From Cryomorpha sp963741985 (lineage in GTDB: Bacteria > Bacteroidota > Bacteroidia > Flavobacteriales_D > Cryomorphaceae): DNA of 64,000 bases. Positions within the stretch are counted from its first letter, which is position 1, and every line of letters begins with the position of its first letter. The stretch covers positions 1,922,001 through 1,986,000 of the forward strand of contig CAVUKD010000002.1 in NCBI GenBank assembly GCA_963741985.1, in the 5' to 3' direction. The position numbers and the translations under genes were made by a program. The notes beneath the pieces are model-generated. The model was not told where the DNA came from, searched no databases, and saw only the letters and a program-made list of their open reading frames with translations. Shown here piece by piece: positions 1 to 9,117 of the stretch.

Positions 1-2
1 CA

Positions 3-500
3 TTCGACCGGCATGATATGAATAAAACCTATGGAATTAGCCGTGGGATAGTCACTTTGAAAAGTCTCGATCTTAAAGATTTGTATGCCTTCGCAGATCG
101 CTTTGATTTCGATACCATTCAGCCATTTACCCTTGTCCATTTTGGTACTACTATTCAGGAAATTCGCTGGGACGGAATGAAAATTTATAAAAATGAATTC
201 AGCGTAAACCAACCTAAAATATGGTCGTCGCCTCAATTGTATCTTCCCGCAGTGAGAAAGCAACGAGCGGAATTATTCGAAAGCTTTTTGAAAAATGGGG
301 AAATGTCACCTGAGTCCATTGCTCATTTTCATTTCACCGCAGGGATAGGCGATAAGGCCAATGACTTCGTGATGAATCGTAACGGGAAGGTTCAGACCGT
401 TTCAATTAGCCAAATAGCGGAAATTAATAAGGAAAAAAAGATTGTCCATTGGGATTTGGTGGAAAAAACCAAAATGGACTACGACTTCGACATAAGTTGA
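3..500 (+). CDS. NRDE-family (TANGO2-like) protein, 3' part
   Basis: The reading frame is open from the window edge, so the gene begins upstream and only its C-terminal ~165 residues are visible. The frame before the first ATG (18) reads FDRHD and then YGISRG, which fits the segment following the 'LNGAF' part of Bacteroidota NRDE-domain proteins. Further matches to that family are RWDG (~52), IWSSPQLY (~69), a conserved FLKNG-type segment (~90) and MNRNG near 121. The family (PF05742) is related to eukaryotic TANGO2; its biochemical role is not established, although an Ntn-hydrolase-like fold has been suggested. The assignment rests on remembered family motifs and is fairly firm. The N-terminal NRDE motif itself lies outside the window. 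Confidence 0.75.
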   Translation, partial: FDRHDMNKTYGISRGIVTLKSLDLKDLYAFADRFDFDTIQPFTLVHFGTTIQEIRWDGMKIYKNEFSVNQPKIWSSPQLYLPAVRKQRAELFESFLKNGEMSPESIAHFHFTAGIGDKANDFVMNRNGKVQTVSISQIAEINKEKKIVHWDLVEKTKMDYDFDIS

Positions 501-503
501 ATC

Positions 504-524
504 GGCTTTCCCACCGTGGGAAGC
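504..524. terminator. Hairpin between convergent genes
   Basis: An imperfect inverted repeat (GCTTTCCCA / TGGGAAGC around a CCG loop) begins four bases after the stop of the NRDE gene, in the gap facing the convergent map gene. It lacks a clear T-run, so termination is only a possibility. Confidence 0.3.
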
Positions 525-681
525 AAAATTCCGAAAGTCAGCTTTGAAAACAGAAATCCGCAGCTAAAAAAAATGCCACAAGAGAACCAATAAAGGTTTT
601 TTCGCAAATCATAAATACATGAGTTCTAACCCGCGAACTTCGAAAGGGACAGCTAATTTGCAGTTCGCAATTATTTTGCGT

Positions 682-1500
682 CTAAATAGCCCAAGATTCA
701 ACATGAATTCGCATCGGATCCATTCCACGTTTTTCTAAAGCCTGCTCAACATAATCAAAGGTGGAAAGCACATCCGGTTTTCCGTTTACAATAGCCACAT
801 CGTGTTCGAAATGAGCAGAATATTTTCTATCAGCCGTTACGATTGTCCAGTCATCATCAAGCATAAGAATGTCTTTGGTGCCGAGATTGATCATGGGTTC
901 TATAGCCAGCACCATTCCATTTACGATCTTCTTGCCCCGTCCGCGCCTTCCATAATTGGGTACCTGAGGATCTTCGTGCATTGCTTTTCCAAGCCCATGT
1001 CCCACCAATTCGCGCACTACGCCATATCCGTGCTTTTCAGCAAAATTTTGAATGGTATATCCAATATCACCAATTCGATTTCCGACGATTGTTTTCTCAA
1101 TACCCAGATAAAGACTTTCTTTGGTGACGTGCAAGAGTTTTTTACTCTCATCACTCACTTCGCCTATTGCAAAACTGTAGGCGTGATCTCCATAAAAGCC
1201 GTCTTTTACGGATCCACAATCGATTGAAACAATATCGCCTTCTTCAAACGGCCGGTCATTTGGAATTCCGTGAACCACAGCTTCATTTACTGAAATACAC
1301 AGTGAATTCGGAAAACCACCAAAACCGAGAAAACCCGGTTCGGCGCCTTCGTCTTTAATGTATTCGAATGCTATTTTATCGAGTTCGAGCGGCGTAATGC
1401 CGGGACCGATTTTTTCTGCTACAAGCCCCAATGTTCTCGATACAATTTGGGCAGCAGCGCGCATGATTTCTATTTCTTCTGCTGTTTTGATTTGGACCAT
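682..1500 (-). CDS. map: Methionine aminopeptidase, type I
   Basis: Removes the initiator methionine from nascent cytosolic proteins using a two-metal centre. At 272 residues it is slightly longer than the usual ~250-265. The five metal ligands are recognisable in order: D in SIDCGS, D in YGDHAYSF, H in VGHGLG, E in LAIEPM and E in HFEHD. The YSAHFEHD form is common in Bacteroidota. A tail of about 20 residues after the catalytic fold (TFDYVEQALEKRG onward) is extra. Its start overlaps the end of the upstream HAD gene by 31 bases, so the two are probably cotranscribed. It is not in the ribosomal-protein operon context where map often lies. Confidence 0.95.
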   Translation of the reverse strand: MVQIKTAEEIEIMRAAAQIVSRTLGLVAEKIGPGITPLELDKIAFEYIKDEGAEPGFLGFGGFPNSLCISVNEAVVHGIPNDRPFEEGDIVSIDCGSVKDGFYGDHAYSFAIGEVSDESKKLLHVTKESLYLGIEKTIVGNRIGDIGYTIQNFAEKHGYGVVRELVGHGLGKAMHEDPQVPNYGRRGRGKKIVNGMVLAIEPMINLGTKDILMLDDDWTIVTADRKYSAHFEHDVAIVNGKPDVLSTFDYVEQALEKRGMDPMRIHVESWAI

Positions 1501-1946
1501 GACAAATTCTGTATTTTCTTAAAAAAAGATTTTTCTTTTGGATAATTATAATGGGCATCCGGGTTTTTCAACTGATGCTCATAGTCACCATCATCTGGGT
1601 GAATCATATGGTAAATTTCTCCCCAACCAGGAAAACCACCCACATTCCTGTCGTCTATAAAGAGGTCTGCATTGATTTTTCTGCTGATGCCATCGTCGAG
1701 TTCCTCTTCAGGAAAACTCTTATTGACTGCATAAAACTCGACTCCATTTTGCCTGCAATATTCTACCGCTTCTTCCAGATAACGGCCCTCGCGATAGGTC
1801 CACAAAATAAGTTTATGGCCTTTTTTTAGCAACGCTTTGAGGGTATCGAAAGCAAAGAGCATTTCATTTCCGATTTCCGGATAAGTATGCTCTACAATCG
1901 TACCATCAAAATCAACTGCAATAGTAAGCCCGTCTGCCGCTATCAT
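1470..1946 (-). CDS. HAD-like phosphatase of the BT0820 type
   Basis: A 158-residue HAD-superfamily protein. The N-terminal motif I is VDFDGTIVE, with the nucleophile and acid aspartates at about residues 12 and 14. Motif IV is LFIDDRNVGG (~95-105). ILWTYREG is the usual motif II region. It closely resembles small Bacteroides proteins such as BT0820; the substrate is unknown. The start at 1946 is preferred over 1964, because a TAnnTTTG promoter element covers 1962-1969 and would place the transcript start at about 1955, downstream of the longer start. It is the first gene of a two-gene unit with map. Confidence 0.85.
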   Translation of the reverse strand: MIAADGLTIAVDFDGTIVEHTYPEIGNEMLFAFDTLKALLKKGHKLILWTYREGRYLEEAVEYCRQNGVEFYAVNKSFPEEELDDGISRKINADLFIDDRNVGGFPGWGEIYHMIHPDDGDYEHQLKNPDAHYNYPKEKSFFKKIQNLSWSKSKQQKK

Positions 1947-1961
1947 GCTCAAATTTTGGCA

Positions 1962-1969
1962 CAAAAGTA
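1962..1969 (-). promoter_or_regulatory. Promoter -7 element for HAD-map unit
   Basis: TACTTTTG on the minus strand matches the Bacteroidota -7 consensus TAnnTTTG. It lies 16 bases before the ATG at 1946, which also decides that start. No clear TTG -33 box was identified. Confidence 0.55.
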
Positions 1970-2027
1970 TGAAATATAAGGCGTATTAGGTTGTATTTGG
2001 GTTTAAAGTATACCGCGACACCTATTT

Positions 2028-3233
2028 TTAGTTTTTGATCACCGTAAATTCCACCCGTCGGTTTATCGATCTTCCCTCGTCTGTCTCATTGGACGCAATG
2101 GGTTTCTTGCTTCCATATCCTTTGTAAGATAGTCTGTTGGGATCCACATCTTTACTGATAAGATAATCTACAACACTTTTTGCCCGCGACTGGCTCAGTT
2201 TCTCATTATATGCATCCGTACCTACATTATCGGTATGTCCGCTTATCTCAATTTTCAGATAGGGGTAGTCGGTCATAATGTCGATTAGCTTTTTGAGTTC
2301 AGGCATGGACGATGGGAGTAGGGTGGCTTTATCAAACTCAAAGAAGATGTTTTCAAGCGCAATAGTATTACCTACCTTATAATCAATGCTATCGAGTTTT
2401 ATCTCTTTGGTGGTAAGGATTTCCGCTTTCTTCATTACCCTTTTTGGTTTGGGTGCTATGCTTTCTTTTGGCTTTGGACTGAGTTGTTCTTCCGGTGTGG
2501 CTTTTCGAACCAATACATCATCGATATAATAGTATGCGCCGCCTTCTCCTTCCGGAAAATCAGTGGTCGCGGTAGCGTTGTCATTGTAAAAGTTCCCAAT
2601 AAGCAGATAGTTTTTTTCTGTATCGACTTCAAAAACTCCTGAAATCTTTTTCCAAAGATTCCATCGCGATTTAACTATATCCTCTGCATTTACTTGGGGA
2701 GTAAAAAACAGGGGCATCCTGTCGCGGGTTACAATGGCGGTATCACTAAAAAACATGCCGATATTGTTCGAAGCCCTATCTGATTTTACGGCTCGGCTAA
2801 TATAAAATTCAGCGTAGTATTTTTGACCGGGGTACAGTGCCGTATCCAATTTTACCGAAAGGTATTCATGCCAAAACGTATCGGTTCCGCCTTTTCCATA
2901 TGTTTTTATACCCATCATATTATCGCCGAAGTGGGGGCTTTGTTTTCCACCGCTATGTTTGGTAGGATTCGCCCAGCAAGATGGTTTTAGGCGTAAGCTG
3001 AGTAAATCAGGAGTGGATTCCGTAGGCGAATCCCATGATTCGATTGCTGTCATATACTCCCTTCCATTCTGGTTCCAAACGCAGAATTCCCGCGTGGTAT
3101 TTTCAAACCCGGGATTGGGTACAAAATTTGAGGTAGGATTCGAATGGATCAAGCCGTCGAAGACCTGGCAGGAAGCCGGCTTATTTGCCAGTAGAGAAAT
3201 CAGAAGAATGAACAGAGAGCAGGTTTGTTTCAT
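2028..3233 (-). CDS. OmpA-family outer membrane protein
   Basis: A 401-residue secreted protein with a signal peptide of about 22 residues ending PASC-Q. The N-terminal half begins with the motif VPNPGFEN and contains aromatic and glycine-rich strands ending in YYYIDDVLV (~235). This pattern occurs in jelly-roll, carbohydrate-binding-like domains that precede OmpA domains in Bacteroidota. The C-terminal ~115 residues form an OmpA domain (PF00691) that binds peptidoglycan, with EISGHTDNVG, LSQSRAKSVVDYL and RRVEF. It probably tethers the outer membrane to the cell wall. Related proteins with the same layout lie at 42.6 and 44 kb. It diverges from the export operon that starts at 3412. Confidence 0.88.
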   Translation of the reverse strand: MKQTCSLFILLISLLANKPASCQVFDGLIHSNPTSNFVPNPGFENTTREFCVWNQNGREYMTAIESWDSPTESTPDLLSLRLKPSCWANPTKHSGGKQSPHFGDNMMGIKTYGKGGTDTFWHEYLSVKLDTALYPGQKYYAEFYISRAVKSDRASNNIGMFFSDTAIVTRDRMPLFFTPQVNAEDIVKSRWNLWKKISGVFEVDTEKNYLLIGNFYNDNATATTDFPEGEGGAYYYIDDVLVRKATPEEQLSPKPKESIAPKPKRVMKKAEILTTKEIKLDSIDYKVGNTIALENIFFEFDKATLLPSSMPELKKLIDIMTDYPYLKIEISGHTDNVGTDAYNEKLSQSRAKSVVDYLISKDVDPNRLSYKGYGSKKPIASNETDEGRSINRRVEFTVIKN

Positions 3234-3267
3234 AAGTTTTCCACAAAAATTGAAAGTTCAATGTGTG

Positions 3268-3275
3268 CAAAGCTA
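3268..3275 (-). promoter_or_regulatory. Promoter -7 element for OmpA-family gene
   Basis: TAGCTTTG on the minus strand fits TAnnTTTG, with a leader of about 30 bases to the start at 3233. Confidence 0.45.
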
Positions 3276-3376
3276 TCCCAAAGCCATGTTCGATGGGGTT
3301 TTTCGGAAAATTTCTTTCATCAGTCTAATGTGGATAATGACAGCCGTATTAAATGCACCTGCCCCCCTTATGCTTC

Positions 3377-3384
3377 TATATTTG
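3377..3384 (+). promoter_or_regulatory. Promoter -7 element of the polysaccharide export operon
   Basis: TATATTTG matches TAnnTTTG exactly, 28 bases before the ATG at 3412. Four genes follow with overlapping ends up to 9074, so this is the likely operon promoter. Its position also rules out the much longer open frame that extends upstream to 2959. Confidence 0.5.
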
Positions 3385-3411
3385 CTCTTGGTCATTTTGC
3401 CCCCTTCCAAT

Positions 3412-4557
3412 ATGTGCATAAAGGCATTTAAAATTTCATTCTGTCTGATTGGTTTTTTCCTTATCGGAGAAAATGCGTTTGCTCAAAAAGGAGATCCATT
3501 TTCGTGCTTCAATGCCCAAGAAATTCATTTTCCAATAGAGCAAAACGATTTTTCAAAAAGCCAGATTTTGATGAACGATCACAAGTTGAATGCGCTCTAC
3601 TATCTATACGAGGATAAATATTCTTTTTGGTACAAATTTATTGCTGATGAAGATCTGGAAATTCAATTTTCTGTGGCTGCCTCTAATACTGTCGACCGAT
3701 ACAGGGCAGTGGCTTTCAGATATGGTGGTACCGATTTTTGCGACCGTCTAATCAATGCAAATATGCAGCCTATAAATTTGCAACGCGCCCCCATTTTCAC
3801 AAATGACGGGTCTATCGTCTATCGCAATACGATTGAAGCATTGAAAGGAGATACTTTTTATATTTCAGTATTGAGCTTGAATAGAGATGATTGCGGCCAT
3901 TTTTTGCATATGGAATCAAAAGGTGAGCAACTCTCAATCCATGCTGTACACCGTCCATGTTATGATTTTACCATGCTTGAAGTTCCAGATTTCAATGCGG
4001 CGAAGATGCACGAGCCGGATGTGCAAATTGATTTGGATTTTGGGAAAAAATCAGTGCCAATAGAAGAAGCAACGGTTCACGTTACCCAAGACACTTCTCA
4101 GTTTGCGACCTTAAAAAGTGTAGAAGTTCAAAATAAACTGGAGGGAATCATATCCGTAGGAGACCGGCTGGTGCTCAATAATGTCTTCTTTTATAACAAT
4201 ACCTACGCACTAAAACCCGGTGCTGATGAGGAACTCGATCAACTGGTAGCTTTTTTGAAAGCCAATCCAACCATCGAAATAGAAGTGCAGGGCCATACAG
4301 CCAATCATACGGATGAAATACTTCCAGATCCGAATTTTAAAAGGCAGGGAAAAGAATGGAATTTTAAAGGCTCGGCTTTTGAATTAAGTGAGGAGCGCGC
4401 TCAAGAGGTGAAAGAATATTTGGTCGATCATGGAATAAGCAAAAAGCGCATGAAAGCAGTGGGATACGGCGATACACACAAGCGTATCCCCGACGCCAAA
4501 ACTTTTGAAGAATTTGAGAAAAATATGCGCGTTGAAGCACTGATTATTAAAGAATGA
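3412..4557 (+). CDS. OmpA-domain protein heading the export operon
   Basis: A 381-residue secreted protein. The ATG at 3412 is followed by a basic/hydrophobic signal peptide ending NAFAQ, and the frame upstream of it has no such signal. The middle part (~30-230) is not recognised. The C-terminal ~140 residues form an OmpA-like domain: LNNVFFYNNTYALKPGADEELDQ, then IEVQGHTANH, then LSEERAQEVKEYL and MKAVGYGD. The final RRVE segment is altered to MRVEALI. The stop overlaps the start of the Wza-type gene (ATGA), so it is translationally coupled to polysaccharide export. A role in anchoring the export machine to peptidoglycan is inferred. Confidence 0.8.
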   Translation: MCIKAFKISFCLIGFFLIGENAFAQKGDPFSCFNAQEIHFPIEQNDFSKSQILMNDHKLNALYYLYEDKYSFWYKFIADEDLEIQFSVAASNTVDRYRAVAFRYGGTDFCDRLINANMQPINLQRAPIFTNDGSIVYRNTIEALKGDTFYISVLSLNRDDCGHFLHMESKGEQLSIHAVHRPCYDFTMLEVPDFNAAKMHEPDVQIDLDFGKKSVPIEEATVHVTQDTSQFATLKSVEVQNKLEGIISVGDRLVLNNVFFYNNTYALKPGADEELDQLVAFLKANPTIEIEVQGHTANHTDEILPDPNFKRQGKEWNFKGSAFELSEERAQEVKEYLVDHGISKKRMKAVGYGDTHKRIPDAKTFEEFEKNMRVEALIIKE

Positions 4558-5306
4558 AACAGTTTTATGCCCTTTGTTTAAGTGGGATTCTCCTTGTATC
4601 TTGTGTGCCTCACAAGAAGGTAACCTATTTCAATAATATCAGCGAGAGTGAAAGGGGTAATCTTGCTGTCCCGTCGGCTCCAGTGGTGCTTCTTCAGCCC
4701 AATGATATTGTAGAAATCAATATTACCAGCGCAAGCAAGGAGGCCAATACGTATTTTCAAAAAGCTGGATCGGATGTGGATAAGAAATACGCAGGCAATA
4801 CCTACCAAATTGCCCGCGACAGTACGATTGATATTCCCCTTATCGGGAAATTGAACATTGCAGGTATCAATACCGATCAGGCCAGTGAGAAAGTGCGTAA
4901 TGCGCTATTGGCTTATCTTCAGAAGCCTTCTGTAAACATCCGGCTTATTAGTTTCGCAATCACAATTTTAGGAGAAGTAAGAGTGCCTGGAGTTTATAAT
5001 ATTCCCGATGGACGTGTGAATATCCTCGAAGCGATCGGAATGGCCGGAGATCTGACTATTTATGGGCAACGCGAAAATGTTTTGCTTATACGCACCGCTC
5101 AGGAAGGAAAAATATATACTCGACTTAATTTAAGTGATACCGCATTTTTAAATAGTGAGGCTTTTTATTTGCAAAATGGGGATGTGATTTATGTCGAACC
5201 TTCCAAAGGAATGACTTCGAAAGATGATAATGCGTATCGCATTTTGCCACTCGTGCTAAGTACATTGACCTTTGTGGTGGTAATGGTTGGATTGACGGTT
5301 AAGTGA
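4554..5306 (+). CDS. Wza-type polysaccharide export lipoprotein
   Basis: A 250-residue outer membrane lipoprotein with lipobox LLVSC at residue ~17. A poly_export domain (PF02563) follows, with LQPNDIVEINI (~42) and DSTIDIPLIGKLNIAG (~87). An SLBB-type beta-grasp follows, with ILGEVRVPGVYNIPDG (~135) and VNILEAIGMAGDL. A C-terminal hydrophobic helix (~228-250, LPLVLSTLTFVVVMVG) is typical of Bacteroidota members and replaces the amphipathic helix of E. coli Wza. It should form the outer-membrane exit pore for exopolysaccharide or capsule. It overlaps both neighbours by a few bases. Confidence 0.93.
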   Translation: MKQFYALCLSGILLVSCVPHKKVTYFNNISESERGNLAVPSAPVVLLQPNDIVEINITSASKEANTYFQKAGSDVDKKYAGNTYQIARDSTIDIPLIGKLNIAGINTDQASEKVRNALLAYLQKPSVNIRLISFAITILGEVRVPGVYNIPDGRVNILEAIGMAGDLTIYGQRENVLLIRTAQEGKIYTRLNLSDTAFLNSEAFYLQNGDVIYVEPSKGMTSKDDNAYRILPLVLSTLTFVVVMVGLTVK

Positions 5307-7726
5307 TGACTGACAAAAACTTAAATAACGTAAAACGTGAGGCCAGTGATTTCGAACTGAAAGCCTTCGTTTTGCGCTATGTGCGGTATTGGTACCTTTT
5401 TGCCATTGCGCTCATCATTGGATATGTGGTGGCGAGGTATTATAACTGGTACAAAACTCCGGTATATGCCATCACAGCAAAGCTACTCGTTAAGGATAAA
5501 TCGGGTGCCAAAGATCAGCTTTTGCAACAGCTGGATGTCGAGTCGCCAACCATGAATATTGAGAATGAAATCGAGATTTTTCGATCGCATAATCTTATCA
5601 CTAAAGTTCTGAATCAGCTCGACTTCGAGGTCTCCTATTATTTGGTCGGCGATATAAAAGTTTCTGAAGTTTATAAAGATTGTCCATTTTCGATAAATAT
5701 AGAACACCTTGATTTTCAATCTTACTCGCAGAGCTTTAATGTAAATTTGATCGATAGCGAGAATTTTGTTTTTCGATATAAATCGGGAGATGCAGAAAAA
5801 ATTTTTCAAGGAAAGTATGGGACGCCTTTTGATATGGGGCTTGGTAAGATCACCCTTTCAAAACGCGATAATTTTCCTGAAAATCTCCTTGTTGAAAGCA
5901 ATTTTGAAAAACGCAACTACCGGGTAAGGTTCAATACAATCGCTGCCAACCAAAACAAATACCTTTCAAAACTTGTGGTGGCTATTTCCCGTCCTCAGAG
6001 TACCGTGCTCCAGATTTATCTCGAAGATGAAGTGCCCCAAAAAGGCCTTGACTTTGTAAATGCCCTTATCACCGAATACCTGAAAAACGATGTAGACGTA
6101 AAAAATAAAGCCGCTTCTAACACAGCTTCTTTTTTGGATGGGCAGCTCAAGTCTATTACTCAGGATCTCGAGCGTATCGAAACCAACCGCGAGAATTATA
6201 AAGTTTCAAAAGGAATTATCAATCTCGAATCAGAATCGCAGGTAGTTTTAGAAAGTATCAAAGACCTTGATGCCCAAAAAGCAATAAATGATACGCGATT
6301 GAGCATGATCAATCAGTTAAAAACCTATATTCAGGAAAACCAAGATGTCAGAAATTTGGCTCCTGCATCGCTTGACCTGAATGATGCACTGCTCATCAAA
6401 TTGATAAATAAACTTTCGGAACTTCAGAGCCAGCGTGAATTAGTTATAAATCAGAGCACGGCAAATGACCCGACTTTGGTTCCTATAAATGCCGAAATCG
6501 AACTTACGAGGTCCTCGCTGCTGGAGAATATTAAGAATATAGAGCAGAGTTTGAAAAGCAAATCTGCCGAGCTCGACCAATCGCTTGATAAATTTCAAGG
6601 TCGAATTGAGCGTATTCCCACCACTGAAAGGGAATTGCTCGAAATTGAAAGAAAATTTCGAATTCAGGAAAATCTCTACATCTTCCTCCTTCAAAAACAT
6701 GCAGAACTCGGAATATCTCTCGCAGCTACCGAAAGCGATACTCGCCTCGTCGATAACGCGCGCGTTGTGCCGGGAGCTATTTCTCCGGTACCTCAAAGAG
6801 CATATTCAATTGCACTTTTATTGGCCTTATTGCTTCCTGCTTTATTCATCATGACCATTGAAAAACTGAATGATAAGGTAGAAAATATTGGATTAATAAG
6901 AAAGCTAACCGGCATTCCGATTTTGGGTGTGGTCCGTTTCAATAAGCTTAAGTCTTCACTGGTCGCAGTGGACAAACCTCGATCTTCGATAGCGGAAGAG
7001 TACCGAAGTATCCGCACCAATCTCCAATTTTTCAATAGCGAGAACAGCTCTTCCGTTATAATGGTTACTTCTTCGGTCGGAACCGAAGGAAAGACCTTTA
7101 CGGCAATGAATTTAGCTGCTGTTATGGCGGCATCCGGTGCGCGGGTAGTTTTGGTGGGTCTCGATATGCGGAAACCGAAAATTCTTGAAAGTTTTGATAT
7201 TCAGGACAATAGAGGTTGTAGTAATTATCTTAGTGGCAACGCTAACATTGATGAGATTATTTTTAATTCGGGCTATCTCGATACGCTCAAAGTCGTACCT
7301 TCCGGACCAAATCCTCCCAATCCTTCCGAGCTTGTTATGGCTGATCGAATGGGGGACTTGATTGCAGAACTCAAAACCCGTTTTGATAAAATCATAATAG
7401 ATACCCCCCCGATAGGATTAGTCTCGGACGGTTTGATGCTTGCGAACCACGCCGATACCATTCTTTTTGTAGTTCGCGATGGAGTTACCCACAAGAATCA
7501 TATTCTGCATGTGAATGAACTCTATGAACAGGGCCAGCTCAAAAATGTAGCAATTGTGTTCAATGCGGTTCGTAAGAAAAGCGCCGGTTCGAGCTATAAT
7601 TCGGGTTACGGCTATGGATATGGTTATGTTTATGGCGCTGATTATGGCGATTATTTTGAAGGAGAAAAAAGAAGTGGAAATTTGATTCGAAATTGGATTA
7701 ACCGTTCTAAAAAGAATGATCGATAA
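5306..7726 (+). CDS. Wzc-type chain-length regulator with BY-kinase domain
   Basis: An 806-residue inner membrane protein. A Wzz domain is flanked by membrane segments near residues 27-45 and ~505-525, with coiled-coil helices between (~265-470). The cytoplasmic C-terminal half is a BY-kinase: Walker A SSVGTEGKT (~600), Walker A' VLVGLDMRKP (~625) and Walker B KIIIDTPP (~700). A tail rich in tyrosine and glycine (YGYGYGYVYG, ~775) would carry the autophosphorylated tyrosines. In Walker A' the first aspartate of the usual DxDxR is glycine, a variant I recall as common in Bacteroidota. The ATG at 5306 (TGATG overlap) is preferred over the GTG at 5303. It controls polymer length and export with the upstream Wza. 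Confidence 0.93.
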   Translation: MTDKNLNNVKREASDFELKAFVLRYVRYWYLFAIALIIGYVVARYYNWYKTPVYAITAKLLVKDKSGAKDQLLQQLDVESPTMNIENEIEIFRSHNLITKVLNQLDFEVSYYLVGDIKVSEVYKDCPFSINIEHLDFQSYSQSFNVNLIDSENFVFRYKSGDAEKIFQGKYGTPFDMGLGKITLSKRDNFPENLLVESNFEKRNYRVRFNTIAANQNKYLSKLVVAISRPQSTVLQIYLEDEVPQKGLDFVNALITEYLKNDVDVKNKAASNTASFLDGQLKSITQDLERIETNRENYKVSKGIINLESESQVVLESIKDLDAQKAINDTRLSMINQLKTYIQENQDVRNLAPASLDLNDALLIKLINKLSELQSQRELVINQSTANDPTLVPINAEIELTRSSLLENIKNIEQSLKSKSAELDQSLDKFQGRIERIPTTERELLEIERKFRIQENLYIFLLQKHAELGISLAATESDTRLVDNARVVPGAISPVPQRAYSIALLLALLLPALFIMTIEKLNDKVENIGLIRKLTGIPILGVVRFNKLKSSLVAVDKPRSSIAEEYRSIRTNLQFFNSENSSSVIMVTSSVGTEGKTFTAMNLAAVMAASGARVVLVGLDMRKPKILESFDIQDNRGCSNYLSGNANIDEIIFNSGYLDTLKVVPSGPNPPNPSELVMADRMGDLIAELKTRFDKIIIDTPPIGLVSDGLMLANHADTILFVVRDGVTHKNHILHVNELYEQGQLKNVAIVFNAVRKKSAGSSYNSGYGYGYGYVYGADYGDYFEGEKRSGNLIRNWINRSKKNDR

Positions 7727-9074
7727 AATTCTTTCGAAGTTTGTCGATAAATCAGATGCCCGGGGGCAAAAAGTTCTTCGCCATATTATCTATTCAGCCG
7801 GATTAAAAGTGGTCAATGCGGCTATTAGCTTTCTTGTTATTCCACTTTATCTAGCTTATCTAACCGAAGTTTCCTTTGGAATCTGGCTTACCGTAAGCGC
7901 CGTTCTTAACTGGTTCAACTTCTTTGATTTAGGAATGGGCAATGGCCTGCGAAACCGTTTTGCAGAAGCAAAAGCACAAGATGATGCCCGCCTGGCATCC
8001 ATTTATGTAAGCACGACTTACGCCCTCTTGGTACTTATTTCAGGAGCCATGTTGGCGATATTCTTAGTGGCCAATATTTTCGCAGATTGGTCAGTTATTT
8101 TTGCGGCTCCGGCACACCTGAAGACCGATGTAAATCACATGGTATTCATTCTTGCGGTGCTCTTCTGTCCGCAATTCGTCGCTCAACTTATCAAGATGGT
8201 TGTTACTGCCGATCAACGCCCGGCGGTGGTCAATCTTATGAATACTGCTGTAAACGTGTTCCATCTTCTTGCGATATTTTTGCTCGATACCTATACCACT
8301 CCAGCACTTTGGAAACTCGGGCTGGCCATCGGTGGAATAAATCTGCTAATCCCACTTCTTGCGAATATCTATTTCTTCAGTACCGATTATAAGGATTACG
8401 CGCCTTCGTTTAAACGGATCGACTTTTCTTATAGCAAGCTCCTTATGGGATTAGGTTTCGCTTTTTTTGTGATGCAGGGTGCAGCGCTCGTTGTATTTAT
8501 GACCGACAACCTTATAATTACCCAAGTGTTAGGCCCGGCCGAAGTTCCGGCTTATAATATTTCGTACCGATACTTCAATCTCGTAGTCGTTCTTTTTGGA
8601 TTGGTCACTACTCCTTTTTGGTCGGCTTTTACTGAGGCTTACGCCAAAAAAGATTTCCAATGGATACAGAAAGTGATGCGACGCCTGTTTTCCCTTTGGT
8701 TCATTGTGGCAATTCTCGCCGTAGGAATGTACTTTTTGGCGCCATGGGTCTATAAAATTTGGATAGGCGATGAAATTGAAATTCCCGGTGTCCTCAATCT
8801 TGTGATGATGTTTTGGGTTATATCCGCTACCGGACTGAGTATTTTTGGAACCTTTTTGAGTGGTGTTGGCAAGTTGCGCATTTCAATTTTCCATTCCGTG
8901 ACGGTAATGATTATTAATATTCCACTTTCTATTTGGTTGGCCGGCTATTCGCAACTTGGCAGCGCGGGAGTAATGCTGGCGAGTCTTTTCGGTGTGCTCC
9001 TACGCTTGTTTTTTCAGCCGCAGCAAACGTTCATGTTGATTAAAGGTACCGCAAAGGGAATTTGGAATCGGTGA
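7716..9074 (+). CDS. Wzx-like polysaccharide flippase (MOP superfamily)
   Basis: A 452-residue protein with about 12-14 predicted membrane helices and a positively charged N-terminus. The motif FDLGMGNGLRNRFAEA at ~70-85 is characteristic of oligosaccharide flippases related to RfbX/Wzx. It probably moves lipid-linked repeat units across the inner membrane. It starts 11 bases inside the Wzc gene and is the last gene of the operon; the next gene is convergent 44 bases away. Confidence 0.88.
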   Translation: MIDKILSKFVDKSDARGQKVLRHIIYSAGLKVVNAAISFLVIPLYLAYLTEVSFGIWLTVSAVLNWFNFFDLGMGNGLRNRFAEAKAQDDARLASIYVSTTYALLVLISGAMLAIFLVANIFADWSVIFAAPAHLKTDVNHMVFILAVLFCPQFVAQLIKMVVTADQRPAVVNLMNTAVNVFHLLAIFLLDTYTTPALWKLGLAIGGINLLIPLLANIYFFSTDYKDYAPSFKRIDFSYSKLLMGLGFAFFVMQGAALVVFMTDNLIITQVLGPAEVPAYNISYRYFNLVVVLFGLVTTPFWSAFTEAYAKKDFQWIQKVMRRLFSLWFIVAILAVGMYFLAPWVYKIWIGDEIEIPGVLNLVMMFWVISATGLSIFGTFLSGVGKLRISIFHSVTVMIINIPLSIWLAGYSQLGSAGVMLASLFGVLLRLFFQPQQTFMLIKGTAKGIWNR

Positions 9075-9117
9075 ATTTTTAGGTTTCAGATTTTATTCCT
9101 TTTTGGAAGTTTAAAAC

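Noticed and set aside
2959..3411. N-terminal extension of the OmpA-domain gene at 3412
   Set aside because: Antisense to the OmpA gene at 2028-3233, contains no signal peptide, and a promoter element and proper signal peptide fix the start at 3412.
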